A model generated the notes under the pieces. The model ran no database searches. It was not told the origin of the DNA and saw only the letters and a list, made by a program, of their open reading frames with translations. The translations under genes and the position numbers were made by a program. DNA of 64,000 bases from Steromphala cineraria (Eukaryota; Mollusca; Gastropoda; Trochida; Trochidae), in contig OU744725.1 in NCBI GenBank assembly GCA_916613615.1, forward strand, positions 57,420,575-57,484,574, in the 5' to 3' direction. The number at the start of each line of letters is the position of its first letter. Within the stretch, counting starts at the first letter, position 1. Shown in pieces: positions 39,401 through 48,896 of the stretch.

Positions 39401-39612
39401 AACGCGTAACTTGAAGAAACATTAGGTTCGTCTATCTTCAAATAAACAAAAACGACATCCCTGGAAGTGAAACATTTACGTAGATATGTAAGTATCTTCT
39501 GACAGTGTTTTGGAAGCAGTCAACTAACACAAAAGTGTATGCAACTATTGAAATTCTTACCTTGCCGGTTGTTTATGATAAGAAGATATAGAATCCATAT
39601 TCCATAATCCAT
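24034..39612 (-). CDS. Single-pass receptor: SUEL-like ectodomain, TM, tyrosine-rich tail
   Basis: Six exons (39561-39612, 31454-31822, 30692-31048, 29337-29429, 28660-28756, 24034-24430) join through GT-AG sites into 1365 nt, exactly 454 residues plus stop. Residues 1-17 form a signal peptide (GIWILYLLII core). Residues 19-140 carry a Cys pattern ending YSVIFYECV that resembles the SUEL/galactose-binding lectin fold. Residues 141-259 form a second Cys-rich beta-type domain, perhaps CUB-like, ending VWIRIQ. A Pro-rich stalk follows, then a transmembrane helix at about 298-322 and basic RRHRSKK. The 130-residue tail has Tyr motifs: DYFEI, EYYEI, SGYDHL (fits the ITIM consensus SxYxxL), NYGRL and GYMDV. 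I infer a cell-surface receptor signalling through SH2 proteins. Assigning exon 1 across a 7.7-kb intron rests only on matching phase and a signal-like sequence, and further exons could be missed. The second-domain name is uncertain. Confidence 0.7.
24431..26112. other. Part of receptor intron 5
   Basis: Non-coding. A short minus-strand frame near 25150-25270 encodes a hydrophobic stretch but lacks a good acceptor. Confidence 0.5.
26113..27312 (+). mobile_element. 5'-truncated LINE fragment in receptor intron 5
   Basis: An open plus-strand frame from about 26113 to 26631 encodes the C-terminus of a LINE ORF2, with CPFCNDQIEDEIHALIKC as the zinc knuckle. The 3' UTR holds a 439-bp foldback insert (26713-27151) and ends AATAAAATATTTGTCTGTCTG near 27310. 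It is antisense to the receptor gene. Confidence 0.8.
26713..27151. mobile_element. Foldback element with 9-bp duplication, inside LINE 3' UTR
   Basis: About 90-bp inverted arms (CATCCTGCTACATCAGCG ... CGCTGATGTAGCAGGATG). Duplication GGTATTACT at 26704-26712 and 27152-27160. Confidence 0.9.
28078..28230 (+). mobile_element. SINE fragment
   Basis: CCGCAGTCCACCCAGCTG followed by GGCTACCTGG and GTAGCGCTTTTTAGCA match the body of the two other SINEs; both ends are lost. Confidence 0.6.
28305..28632 (+). mobile_element. tRNA-derived SINE
   Basis: The head has an A-box-like TGGTTAGCGTGCTGG and a B-box-like GGGTTTAAATTC. The body has CCTTGGGCAAGGCACTTAATCC and the tail TATCATTATTATTAC. It lies in receptor intron 5, antisense. 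Confidence 0.8.
28660..28756 (-). CDS. Receptor exon 5 (transmembrane helix)
   Basis: This is a 97-nt exon after CTTTACAG, ending at GTGGGT. It encodes WTVIGGGVGGLLCVISL and then TVMCILCI, a Gly-rich transmembrane helix directly followed across the splice by basic RRHRSKK, the expected stop-transfer signal for a type I topology. Confidence 0.75.
28900..29236. repeat. Foldback/CRE-rich repeat, copy 1 (receptor intron 4)
   Basis: Contains CGATGAGATAAACACGGTATTTGTCAAG with a partial inverse, three TGACGTCA sites and a 27-bp hairpin GAGTGGTGATAA/TTATCACCACTC at 29202-29228. Related to 42590-42990 in opposite orientation. Confidence 0.65.
29150..29198. promoter_or_regulatory. Cluster of three TGACGTCA sites (receptor intron 4)
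   Basis: Sites at 29150, 29171 and 29191 inside a foldback repeat, roughly 140 bp downstream of exon 4 in gene sense. Confidence 0.3.
29337..29429 (-). CDS. Receptor exon 4 (stalk)
   Basis: This is a 93-nt exon between a TTGTTGCAG acceptor and a GTAAGT donor. It encodes KKPIRVTCRKYSNEEPP and THINVT-type stalk sequence ending EPRPSS. It probably closes the preceding domain with a last Cys and makes a Pro-rich juxtamembrane stalk. Confidence 0.65.
30068..30486. mobile_element. Foldback element with 9-bp duplication (receptor intron 3)
   Basis: Arms of about 135 bp (CAATCTAGTTAAAAC ... GTTTTAACTAGATTG) with a 145-bp loop. Duplication CATAAAGCC at 30059-30067 and 30487-30495. It sits about 200 bp from exon 3. 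Confidence 0.9.
30692..31048 (-). CDS. Receptor exon 3 (second Cys-rich domain)
   Basis: This is a 357-nt exon after CTACCTTAG. It encodes ETINFCDGSMEGNSISIMY ... MTCACLTSGKGEG ... FIEALDVHLGNLSAPCSA ... VWIRIQ. It looks like a beta-sandwich domain, possibly CUB-like. The donor is GTATTG, weaker than consensus but required by phase. Sequons NLS and NAT are present. Confidence 0.7.
31454..31822 (-). CDS. Receptor exon 2 (SUEL-like domain)
   Basis: This is a 369-nt exon between a TATTACAG acceptor and a GTAAGA donor. It encodes FSQSWKISTSCF, HHFACSPRDHIAV, AEYFYKDNVRC, ERLKRCLRSSSC and YSVIFYECV. The spacing of Cys and the terminal Y-E-C resemble galactose/rhamnose-binding lectin domains. It has an N-glycosylation sequon (NCS). 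Confidence 0.75.
32560..33045. mobile_element. Foldback element with 9-bp duplication (receptor intron 1)
   Basis: Arms of about 100 bp (CATCCTCGATAATCC ... GGATTATCGAGGATG). Duplication GGAGTGCCT at 32551-32559 and 33046-33054. The loop contains a repeat (GAGTGAGTTGGGGTTTAACG) also found near 14150. Confidence 0.9.
33700..33858. repeat. Hairpin repeat (receptor intron 1)
   Basis: Arms of about 58 bp, with AAAATCAGAGACATG and inverse, around a 40-bp loop. Confidence 0.85.
35928..36292. mobile_element. TTAA element, copy 6 (receptor intron 1)
   Basis: Full copy with both TTAA flanks perfect, so among the best preserved here. Confidence 0.9.
36373..36722. mobile_element. TTAA element, copy 7 (receptor intron 1)
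   Basis: In opposite internal orientation to copy 6 and only 80 bp away; the left terminus is degraded (TTAAAGTCGCACG). Confidence 0.85.
36978..37325 (-). mobile_element. LINE 3' fragment in receptor intron 1
   Basis: Read on the minus strand, it encodes a LINE C-terminal knuckle (CKVCNSGLVETEYHFLLIC), then a short tail and a 3' end with GAATAAAGAAATACAATAC. The GGGCCGATGGCCCAC just before the end is shared in form with the other LINE 3' ends here. Confidence 0.7.
37896..38247. mobile_element. CATTCTC element, copy c (receptor intron 1)
   Basis: Full copy, ending GGGGAGAGAATG. The right terminus has diverged internally (TATAAACCTTTTATGACTT). Confidence 0.85.
39155..39396. repeat. Degenerate tandem repeat, ~40-bp unit, about six copies
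   Basis: The unit is like ATGCTATCATTTATTG followed by ATATCCTAAGAAGATC. Units differ from each other by 15-30%, so the array is old. Confidence 0.7.
39561..39612 (-). CDS. Receptor exon 1 (signal peptide)
   Basis: The ATG at 39612-39610 encodes MDYGIWILYLLIINNRQ in phase 1 with a GTAAGA donor. The next lectin-like exon begins with the complementary two bases, giving Ala. The distance to exon 2 (7.7 kb) makes this the least certain exon. Confidence 0.5.
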
Positions 39613-39774
39613 TATGCTAGAGTTTGGACAGGTCATTACAGAAGACAACAACCGACAAACACATGGAGGCTTCTGGGTTAAGGCCAACAACAAACATTCT
39701 CTGTTGTTCGCCCTTTAATGGTTTTGATAGAAGAAACGCAAGCTCTGGTGTTGACCAATGCTTTGAGACCAATA

Positions 39775-40315
39775 TACAGCTGCGTACCTAAAGTTTGTTC
39801 ATTTGATTATGTATATTCGTGCAAATGTTATGTAATTTGGGTTTCATTTAGACGTCAATTAAATAAGTTCTTCAAACCTGACAAAGGATCAACCATTGTC
39901 CATGTGTAATGATATCAGGATCGTTAAGTCCTTGTTTCAAAATTTCGAATTTTGAATAAAAAGAAAGATTCGAGTTCATATAATTTAAATCAAGATATTC
40001 AATAAAAACCCTGGGAGAAAGATCATCACAATTACATTTACTTAGTGAAAAGACAAAACATTATTTTTGTTTAAATCTGTTTATCACTTAGTAATGTTTG
40101 ATGGAGAAAAATAAAAATTGGTGTTTCCGAAATGTTTGACCCCTTGTCATGTTAAACTGTTACTCGTAACTGTTAGATGTGACATAAATTGAATCTAAAT
40201 TTGGTAAAATTTCAACATGATCAATTTCATTCCGCAATTCTAAGATGCCTAAAAGACATCCCCAATTTCATGATGTTAGGATACGCAGGTAGGTAACCAA
40301 ACTTACGCAGCTGTA
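39775..40315. mobile_element. TACAGCTGCG element, copy 3 (upstream of receptor exon 1)
   Basis: 541 bp with the same termini and interior (GACCCCTTGTCA, TTTCAACATGATCAATTTC). It starts 163 bp upstream of the receptor ATG, so it occupies the presumed promoter region. Confidence 0.75.
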
Positions 40316-40780
40316 TCATGTTTACTTTTCATAATCATAAAACATAATCATAAATTCATATCTTCTGTTGTTCCTATCAGCTGTATCAATTACGAGAAAT
40401 TAGTTACAACCAATAGTCACTGGAACTCGAAAGTATAATATCATTATTTTTATTTCAAGTTTTTTTAATGTACTTTTTATGATCTCATTTTCTCAATAGG
40501 TGAAAAAACATCTAGTTTTAAGTTTCGGCCTTATTACCTGCCGGACCATGTGTTAGTTGACTTAACAGCGGGATAAGGAGCGTGCATCTTCCCGCTAAAT
40601 CTCTGTTTGTATAAAGCGGTTCCCCGAGACAGGCGGACATAGTTTGTCCTATTACGTGCCAAATGACCAGGAGTCCGACTTGTACAACTACTTGATTCAT
40701 TCCCGAGATACATAAGACAAATACGACTCAACACAGTATTCAAGTCTTTGTCTCACCAGACACTATACATATCTCACAAT

Positions 40781-40881
40781 GCTGTGTCAAAAGAATCTTA
40801 ACATCAGAGAAATACCGTGTCAAAAGATTCTTACCATCAGAGAAATACCGTGTCAAAAGAATCTTAACATCAGAGAGAAAT
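40781..40881. repeat. 33-bp tandem repeat, three units
   Basis: Unit ACCGTGTCAAAAGAATC plus TTAACATCAGAGAAAT; two or three differences between units. Confidence 0.9.
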
Positions 40882-41341
40882 GGTCTTATGCAACTATACT
40901 TTATGCAGCGAAATTGTTAACTTCTACTTATGTTTTATTTTTGCATCAGGTGAAAAGTATTAAACTAATCATATTGCACAATAAAAAGAAGGTTAGCGTA
41001 TTCTGGCATTGATTATAAGGATTGCATGGCAGTTAAAAGTTTGATACCTTTAGGGAGAATGAACAAATAGGATTCATTACAGAACAAAAACATGTTTACT
41101 GATCCATCATGCAGAAAAATACAATTCTCTCCATTAACAATGAGTGTTGAAATTATGCAACCATATATACAACAACAACCAGTCATCTTTAATAAAAAGA
41201 ATATATATAAACACTCAAAGTAACATTTCATGAGCTCAAGTAATATGGAAACTTCAGCTGTATCCCTCTCAGATTATCCAACCAAACCAGGCGCGGTGTA
41301 TCCTTTTGCCCTGAAAAACACCATTGTTCGGTCATGAAATA

Positions 41342-41455
41342 TGTGCATTTCGGTCGTTTGTATTGAACGAGAAGAAGACGCGGAGGAACAACGAGTTCTT
41401 CAAACGGCATCAATGACATTTTCTCGTTCAATACAAACGACCCAAATGCACACGT
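41342..41455. repeat. Small inverted-repeat element
   Basis: About 32-bp ends (GGTCGTTTGTATTGAACG and inverse at 41422-41455) around a 45-bp centre. Confidence 0.75.
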
Positions 41456-41728
41456 ATGACGTTCTGTATTTATTATATACTCGCTGTAACGAATATATCA
41501 AACAATATAAATATATTCAAAATGAGTGTTAAAAGAATAACAACGATGATTTCCTCTTACATGTTTCAACTTTATCCTCAGGGAGGTTTACATTACAGTG
41601 ATTATGAGGTCACGTTTATATATATAACAAATACATCAACACAAGTTTATAAAAATAGCAAATGTCCGAGGCTTGCAGAGGAACCTTTCTTTTATCAACG
41701 AGTGTAGATATAAGATAAGAGATTATAA

Positions 41729-41872
41729 GAATAATCAACGAGTTGCGAGGAATTACGGATTATCTGTCCTGAGTTAATTATTGTGATAAACTCCGAGCTT
41801 CAGCGAGGAGTTTGACACAATAATTCACGAGGGACAGATAATCCGTAATTCCGAGCATCGAGTTGGTTATTC
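41729..41872. repeat. Hairpin repeat
   Basis: Arms of about 60 bp (GAATTACGGATTATCTGTCC and inverse) with a short centre around AAACTCCGAGCTTCAGCG. Confidence 0.85.
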
Positions 41873-42194
41873 TTTTTCTTACCCAAGATAACTTTGATGC
41901 GTAAAAAGGGTGGCAAAAGGGAAACATTAAAAAACTACGCTCGACCGGTTAAGTACAAATTGTACTCATACGCCATTCATAATTTTGCTCACTACTTCAG
42001 GATGGGTGGTTCTAAGTAGTTCGCAACTCACAATTTAATTTGAAATAGTTTTTTATATCGATGTCGCATTATATCAAAACAATTATTGTCTCATATCATT
42101 AAAAAAACGTTTTTATTGGCTGCGCACAACCGGAAAGAAAAAAAAAGACGTCGCTAGCTTTCGTCTACGTTTGACAAACCTAGGGAGGAATGTA

Positions 42195-42230
42195 TGACGT
42201 CACTGTTTGACGTCATGTTTAATGACGTCA
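42195..42230. promoter_or_regulatory. Cluster of three TGACGTCA (CRE-type) sites
   Basis: TGACGTCA occurs at 42195, 42208 and 42223, with TGACGTAA shortly after. This 8-bp palindrome is the CREB/ATF site. About 2.6 kb upstream of the receptor ATG; function is inference. Confidence 0.35.
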
Positions 42231-42589
42231 TAAAGCTATGACGTAACGATTGTACGGCCGGCGCCTCTCCCACCTAGCGCCGCCTTGAAGATTTAAACTT
42301 GTATTTACGGCAAAGAAAACATCAGACGGTATTGATTTCTCATTTAAAATGTTGTAGTAGTGTGTGACTTTCGCAATTTAAGTATAAGACTTTTCATCTT
42401 TATCTCTCAACTGAAATACAGGATCCAAGCGAATCATAAATGAATGCAAAATAGTTCCGTCAACCAATCAAAATGCGAGTTATTTGTAGAAAAACTGTTA
42501 TTCCCATGAGCATTATGCAAACTTTAATACCCGGCATATCCTTGCCCGCTTGGGTAAGAAAAGATATTATTATATGATTGGCGGTGAAA

Positions 42590-42990
42590 TACCGAGATCT
42601 ATCAATGACAGTAAACCGTGTTATCAGTCACTAGTGACAATAACAATGGAACGTGTTATCAGTCACTAGTGACTGATAACAACAATGACCTGACGTCATC
42701 GAACAATGCTCTGACGCAATGACACGCTCATGACGTCATGTTGTTGCTTTGGCGACGGGCTCTCTTTGAAGCCGACTCAACGTAAATGTACTACAATTTT
42801 GTTAGAAATACGATTAAATCATAAAATAAATAGAAAATTTTTGTTTTCTTGACAAATACCATGTTTATCTCATCTCGTGAGGCAGAAAAGTTACATATTT
42901 TAACTCGTGGCTGTGCCACTCTTGAAAATATAAACTTTCTTCCTCACTCGATGAGATAAACATGGTATTTGTCAAGAAAACACAAATATC
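42590..42990. repeat. Foldback/CRE-rich repeat, copy 2 (upstream of receptor)
   Basis: The arms at 42843-42985 (CTTGACAAATACCATG... and inverse) form a long hairpin; a perfect 26-bp palindrome with TCACTAGTGA at its centre lies at 42655-42680; TGACGTCA occurs at 42691 and 42731. Confidence 0.7.
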
Positions 42991-44157
42991 CTCTAATTAT
43001 TTATAACCCAAAATTGAATTTGATATGTTTGATGTCAGAAGACACAGGGGTGAGATTTTATTTATCATTCAAAATCCTTTTTCATTACGCTTCAATTAAA
43101 AACGTACGTCTTTGAACACTGCACTAACCTAAAACTCCTGAAGTAGCTATGTGACGTCGCAATTTTATGACATCATTGCATTGTGACGTCGTCATGATTA
43201 TGACGCAATAGTATGGGGACGCCTTTACTTAATGATACAAATGTTTGTGATGTCATATACTTGTGATTGCAGAGCATTGTTCAAAATGTGCTGTCGAAAC
43301 GATATCTCCTAGAAGATATCGCTTTTTATTTCACGAGCGATATCTCCTTTGGGTGATAATAATGCCGGAACTACCTTTTATTCTATTTCAAGTTTTGTCA
43401 AGGGGATAAGTCTTTAAATATCACCCATTCAATAACATTAAACATCCTTTACATGCCAGATTCCTAAAGTTATCAAATATCTACGAGAATAATTTAGTTG
43501 TATCTTTCCTTCGTCTCCCAAAACTCCTTCTGTAATAACCAGTCTCAAGTGCTAAATCGTCTCAATTCGTAAGCGTATCGGCCTAAACAACATTCTTGAA
43601 AGCGGTATTATAGTACGAACAAATTTGTTGATAGGGTGATAAGTATGTTGAACAGTGACAATCTTTTTAATCTACTGTACTATTAACTGTTGTTGGAAGT
43701 TCCTTTAAGTGCTGAGTTTTTGTGGTTCTGTATATACATAAAGACAATGAAATGGTTAGTTTTAATATGGAATTAAGAACCTGACAATGTACGGCGACGT
43801 CAGTTTGGAAACGTTTCTACAGCAGGCAAAAAGAATTGGTTGGTTGTGTTGAATTTGTCGTATAGCCAATGTACAAGAAGATTTGATTATTTAGGTTGTG
43901 AACATGGAATCTGCTTGAGTATTAAGGACAACAAGTCAACGTCAAACGTTAATTTGTATGTTAACGTTGTGAAGGTTATTCAGGTCGAGTAAGTTGGAAA
44001 GCAATTCTTTACAAATGACATATTGGCACATATCAGAGTCAATCAAATTCTTGTGAAGCATTTCCTTTGTCACTTCAACTTAGTACTTTAATAAAGGTTA
44101 CCGATGAAATCCTATTATCTCTATTTATAATGCAATAATTGAATCAACTGAATCTAC
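42991..44157. other. Intergenic between lectin A and receptor
   Basis: 3' flank of lectin A. Contains CATTGCATTGTGACGTCG (shared with about 29500) and TGACGTCG-type sites; no gene seen. Confidence 0.5.
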
Positions 44158-44364
44158 TTACAATTTCTCACATATGTAGGACCTATATTCATTGCATCCA
44201 CCATCTTGCCAATTTTTAGGAGGTTCAATAAATGCGCAGTCCTCGTCATGGCCCTGGTGGCTGTCTGGTTCCGTTGGATACCAGTCTGTGTACCCAAACT
44301 TATCGCCATTTCCATACACCCTCAACAACCATGTCAGTGCCACCAATCCATGACGCCCCCTGAC
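44158..44364 (-). pseudogene. Lectin A exon 4, frameshifted
   Basis: The acceptor is CATTTTAG. The first 20 codons read in frame (GQGASWIGGTDMVVEG...) and then the frame is lost near 44305. The rest keeps every CTLD hallmark (YTDW, EPD, DCAF, WQDGGC, YICEKL) in a second frame up to the stop at 44158. Confidence 0.8.
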
Positions 44365-45590
44365 CTAAAATGGATATATAGAGATTATTACCCGTCGGAG
44401 TGAGTCATATGACTTTTACGAAATGAGTGTGAATTTTTGCATTACCCGAGCGAAAGCACGAGTTTCGTTCATGTCATATTACACACTTCCAAGGGTAATA
44501 ATTCTTTATTTCCGATTCTACTCCCATTTTACCATCTTAGAAATATCCAAGAAACTGGCCGCTTCCCTTGCGAGTGCCGGTTACAGTGACGTCACAAACA
44601 ATGGTGTTATGACGTCACAGGCGAAATTATACGGGAACTCGCGCCACAACAATCGTTGCTAGGCAAAAGTGACATGTGCACTAATGCTCATATTGAAATT
44701 ATGTCACTACTTATTTTCAACCATATTGGATATAGTATGTTACCCCGAATGTTCCGACATTCTCTCCTATTTCAGCTCTGGACAATAAGTAATTTACTGC
44801 AGCTAAAAGTAAAAAATGAAAAGATTCTATTGTCACTGTATTGACCCTGAAAATTCAATCAAACTTATAATTAATCTCAGAAGTTTCCCCCAGTAATCAT
44901 TTTAGGCTGGATAAGAGTCATTTGGGTTTGTTATAACTTGACATTATTAAGATATATTTGGAGCAAAGTCGCCTATTTTGTTATATTATACAAAATTGCA
45001 GATCATATTTTATAGATAGTCGATCTAGGTTAGGGGTAGTTTCTTTTCTATATACTATCATTTCAGATAAAAATTAATTCCTGTTCCCTTTGTATGCTGC
45101 CTTGCACAAAGCGGATACAATTTGTTTCTAAAACACGTGATAGAAACAAAAATAGTATTAGTTTGTATAAATGTGAGATCAAATCGCTCAAAAGAACAAC
45201 AATTGTATAAAACGAAGTAGAACAGTGTTTGACATATTTTTGTAACAGCAAATTGAAAGTAATCAATATTTCAAATGATTTACTATGTACATAACAATAC
45301 CCCTTCTCTTATACAATAGCCCTAAGGAAAGACAAGTACAAGTTTTCCTATTTCCGGCCAACCAGGAACCTTAAACGGAAGTGATCACTCTGATTGGTAA
45401 ATTTTAAAACAAAACCATGTCTATCAGCGTCGCTGAACAAAATGCCGAATGTCCGTCATTTAGTCTACTGTTTAGGGGAGGTGGTATTGTTATCTATATA
45501 GTGTATCCTTTCAATGTTGATATTTTCCTGTGGATTTTATGTTCTATCTGACTTTATTTGTAAGGTATAGTCACTTATTCAGTTACTTAC

Positions 45591-45681
45591 CTGAAAGATC
45601 TTGGAGAAATCCTGTCACAAACTTATTTTCGTCAGCTGTCTCAATTGTGACAAGATTGCTGCCCAAATCGCAACATATTTT
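45591..45681 (-). CDS. Lectin A exon 3 (central CTLD)
   Basis: This is a 91-nt exon after TTTCTTTCAG. It encodes KICCDLGSNLVTIET and then ADENKFVTGFLQDLS, with a GTAAGT donor. The acceptor and first 25 nt belong to the 195-bp repeat that was duplicated around the inserted LINE; this copy keeps the AG. Confidence 0.9.
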
Positions 45682-45851
45682 CTGAAAGAAATGTATGTGT
45701 AATGTGTAAATGTCTGATTTTTGTAAGAGAAAGGGAGATGAACTCCAAACTACTCTGTCAGTGACTACAATTAGCACACATGCACAGGATACGACCAAGG
45801 CGTCTTCATCAACTACCAACTTACCGACGACATGGCATCTGTAGGGGTATT
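45657..45851. repeat. 195-bp direct repeat, copy with functional splice acceptor
   Basis: Matches 48897-49096 with four substitutions and two small indels. It carries the end of lectin A intron 2, the TTTCTTTCAG acceptor and the first 25 nt of exon 3. Confidence 0.9.
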
Positions 45852-45972
45852 TTCAATTATTTTTTTCAATTCTTTTATTTCGGTAAAAGGCCTTAGGCCC
45901 ACGTACAAAACATATATACAAAACAACACAATTATACAAGAGAGAACATTGAAACTACATTGTATATGTTAA

Positions 45973-46005
<33 letters not shown>

Positions 46006-48896
46006 TATTTCTTGTGCGCCAGTGTCCACCCTCTAGTGCATGCTCATGCCGCATAAATGATAAAAACATTGAGCGTAGAGCGAGTGCATCTCTTATAAAA
46101 CATGAGTAAGATGACATAATTTCTAAGTTTTGATGTTGTAAAACATTTTGAAGGTAACATACATATAAGATTATTTTCAGGTAAATTTGGGATATATTTC
46201 TTTCTTCATTCATTGAAACAGGGACATTTGAATAAAAAGTGTATTTTGTCTTCAATAACATCATCTTTACAAAGTTTACAAAATCTTAAAAATCTAGGTA
46301 TTCCTTCTCTTATTCCTGTATTTTTACGTATTGCTAAGGCACCTATTCTAAGTAAAGTTATTCTACGACGTGATTCTTTCGAGTTAACTGTTGTAAAATA
46401 GGGTTCTATACAAAAAGTGTGTTTAATGGTAGAATATAAATCTAAAGAAGAACTTTCATTTATTTCAGCAAATATGCTTTGAACACAACAATCATTTATT
46501 CTTAATTCAAAATTACGTAAGAATTCACTTTTGTTGCCAACACCCTGAGCTTCCCACACATAACCAAAACCTTACATAAATAATATCTTTTTAACATTAG
46601 AAGCCCACGTGTTACGACCTACTGCTTCTAGCTAACACATCATTATACAACATTGCTTGGCTTTAGCTGGATATCAAAGATTTAAAAAAGCACAGATGGA
46701 GAAATATTTTTCAATTTAAAAGAAAATAATTTTACTGCTGCCATTGCTCTATTAGCTATCATAACTAAATTTTGTACATTTTTAGACCAAGCAATCTGTT
46801 TAAAAATGTTAAACCAAGATAATTATAATATGTTGATACATTTAGTTTAAGACCATCCATATACCACTTTTCATAAGCTCTTAGTTTTCCTCCGTTTCTA
46901 AATACAAGGACTTCTGTTTTATCAAAATTAATAGAGAGACCCCATGTTTTGCAAAACTGTGAAAGTACATTAATTCTCTTTTGTAAGCCTAAAACAGAAT
47001 CTGAGAACAAGCATAAATCATCGGCATATAATAACATGAACAATTCTAAAATATCTGAGTCAACAAAAATACCTCTATCACAATCTTGTTCCATAATTGT
47101 TTGTATTTGATTTATAAACATGGAAAATAACAAAGGACTTAAAATGCAACCTTGTCGCACGCCACTGAGACTGTCAAAATAGTCGAAAATAGGGGTTTGA
47201 GATAATTTTACGCAACCTTTTGTTTTTGAGTACATATCCATGATAATGTCCAACATGTAACCGTGAATACTATTTGTTGCAACAACATGCCATAAAAGAT
47301 CTCTATTCAATTAATCAAAATATTTTTTAAAATCAACAAATAAACAATAAAAACGACCTTTGGATTTAGATAAATATTTCCGAATAAGGCTTTGTAAGGT
47401 AAACATATTGTCAACTGTGGAGTTACCCTTTCGAAATCCACACTGTGATTCTGGATATTTATCAAATTCATCAATAAAATGCTTCAATCGACTATTCAGT
47501 AGAGAAGTAAAAACTTTCCCAAGTATGTCCAAGAGGGAAATGCCTCGGTAGTTATTAACATCATTAATGGTACCCTTTTTGTGCAATGGAAATATAATAC
47601 TTTTTTACCATTGCTCAGGAAAATTACCAGATTTAAATATACAATTAAATAGTCTACTAAGGTATATCGTAAATATTTGCGAGTTATGTCTAAGCATTTC
47701 TGGTACAATTCCATCTGGTCCAGGACTTTTCTTTAACTTTAGGTTGAGAAGTGCTGTTTCAACTGAGGTGTTATATCATTATTGAGAATATTGTTAAAAC
47801 CATCATTATTACAGTCATCACAAAAGACAGAACGATCAGCATGCATGGCCATAGACTACTTGGAAAATTGTACAAAATCATCATCTATTACGTTGTCACT
47901 GATATTCAATACTGATCGAAAATAACCCATTCAGTACTGCTGATACTAGAAGTTAACTGCACAGAACGTTTACTAAAATACTGGACATGTGACCAAAATG
48001 ACTTTGCGTTATTGTTGGAGTCCTCGGTAGATTTAACTAAAAACTGTTCTCGTTTGTGACGACACATTTCTCTAAATTTATTACATAAGGTATGAAATTT
48101 GGTTAAAAGTAAATTGTCTCCCGTCAGTCTGAATCTATTCAATATGTCATACTTTTGTTTCTTAGTATCTTCACATTCGTCATCATACCAAGGAGATTTC
48201 CTACCCTTATTATGTTTCAACCCCTTTCTTATAGATGACATATTACAACGTGACGCACAGGAGTGAATAAACTCATGGGCAAAAGAAACGCTGGGTATTT
48301 TCCAACGAAGGATAAACAAAATTATGTATGCCATGTAAATTCGATTTCGAATGTGTTAAACTTTGATAAAAAAAACTATTTGGAGAATTATTGTTCATAA
48401 TTTTAACCATGATGGCATGGAGCGTTTTGTACTGTGGTTGTCTAAACACTGTTGGGGTGCTAACATTGCTGTTTTCAGGTACTTTTTTGTTAATAATTAT
48501 TTTGAAATTAAGTTTGAATTTCGGAAATGTATATCAGAAGTTTATTTGAGATACTGTTAATGAAAAACACCCACTTTGACTTTTCTGCATTGATATATCT
48601 TCGCGTTATAACGTCTATAAATATGCAAAAACATTAACACAAAATGATTCAAACAAGGCAAACATAGTTGAGTTGACTTCTAAGGAAACTTTGCCACTCT
48701 GCTTCATTCACATTTATCTTACATGGAATAAAATATCCTGACATTTATGTTACCAGCGTTTCTTTTGCCCGTGAGTTTAACTGACACAAGTTCATCAACT
48801 GCTTTGGTCGAATCAAATGTATCATGCTCACACAAGTCAACAATGTTAAGATTGCTTAGATCATTTCTGATCAGTTCACTGAATAAATCGTTTACC
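45852..48896 (-). mobile_element. Decayed LINE in intron 2 of lectin A
   Basis: The RT frame survives between about 46206 and 48334 with several in-frame stops: PDGIVPEMLR, then W-stop, LHKKGTINDVNNYRG, FVDFKKYFD-stop, SGVRQGCILSPLLF, LYADD, and a C-terminal CKLC...H...C knuckle. The 3' UTR has a (GAT)n tract at 45975-46003 and ends AATAAAAGAATTG near 45855. It lacks a recognisable endonuclease and is probably 5'-truncated; 48335-48896 could not be assigned. It lies antiparallel to no gene: it is in the same orientation as lectin A. It is bounded by 195/200-bp direct repeats. Confidence 0.85.

Noticed and set aside
39155..40881. CRISPR-like array from the tandem repeats
   Set aside because: Units are contiguous without spacers, and the window is eukaryotic.
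45975..46003. Poly-His coding sequence
   Set aside because: It is a (GAT)n microsatellite in the 3' UTR of a LINE.
46206..46401. Plus-strand frames overlapping the LINE
   Set aside because: Shadows of the RT frame on the minus strand.
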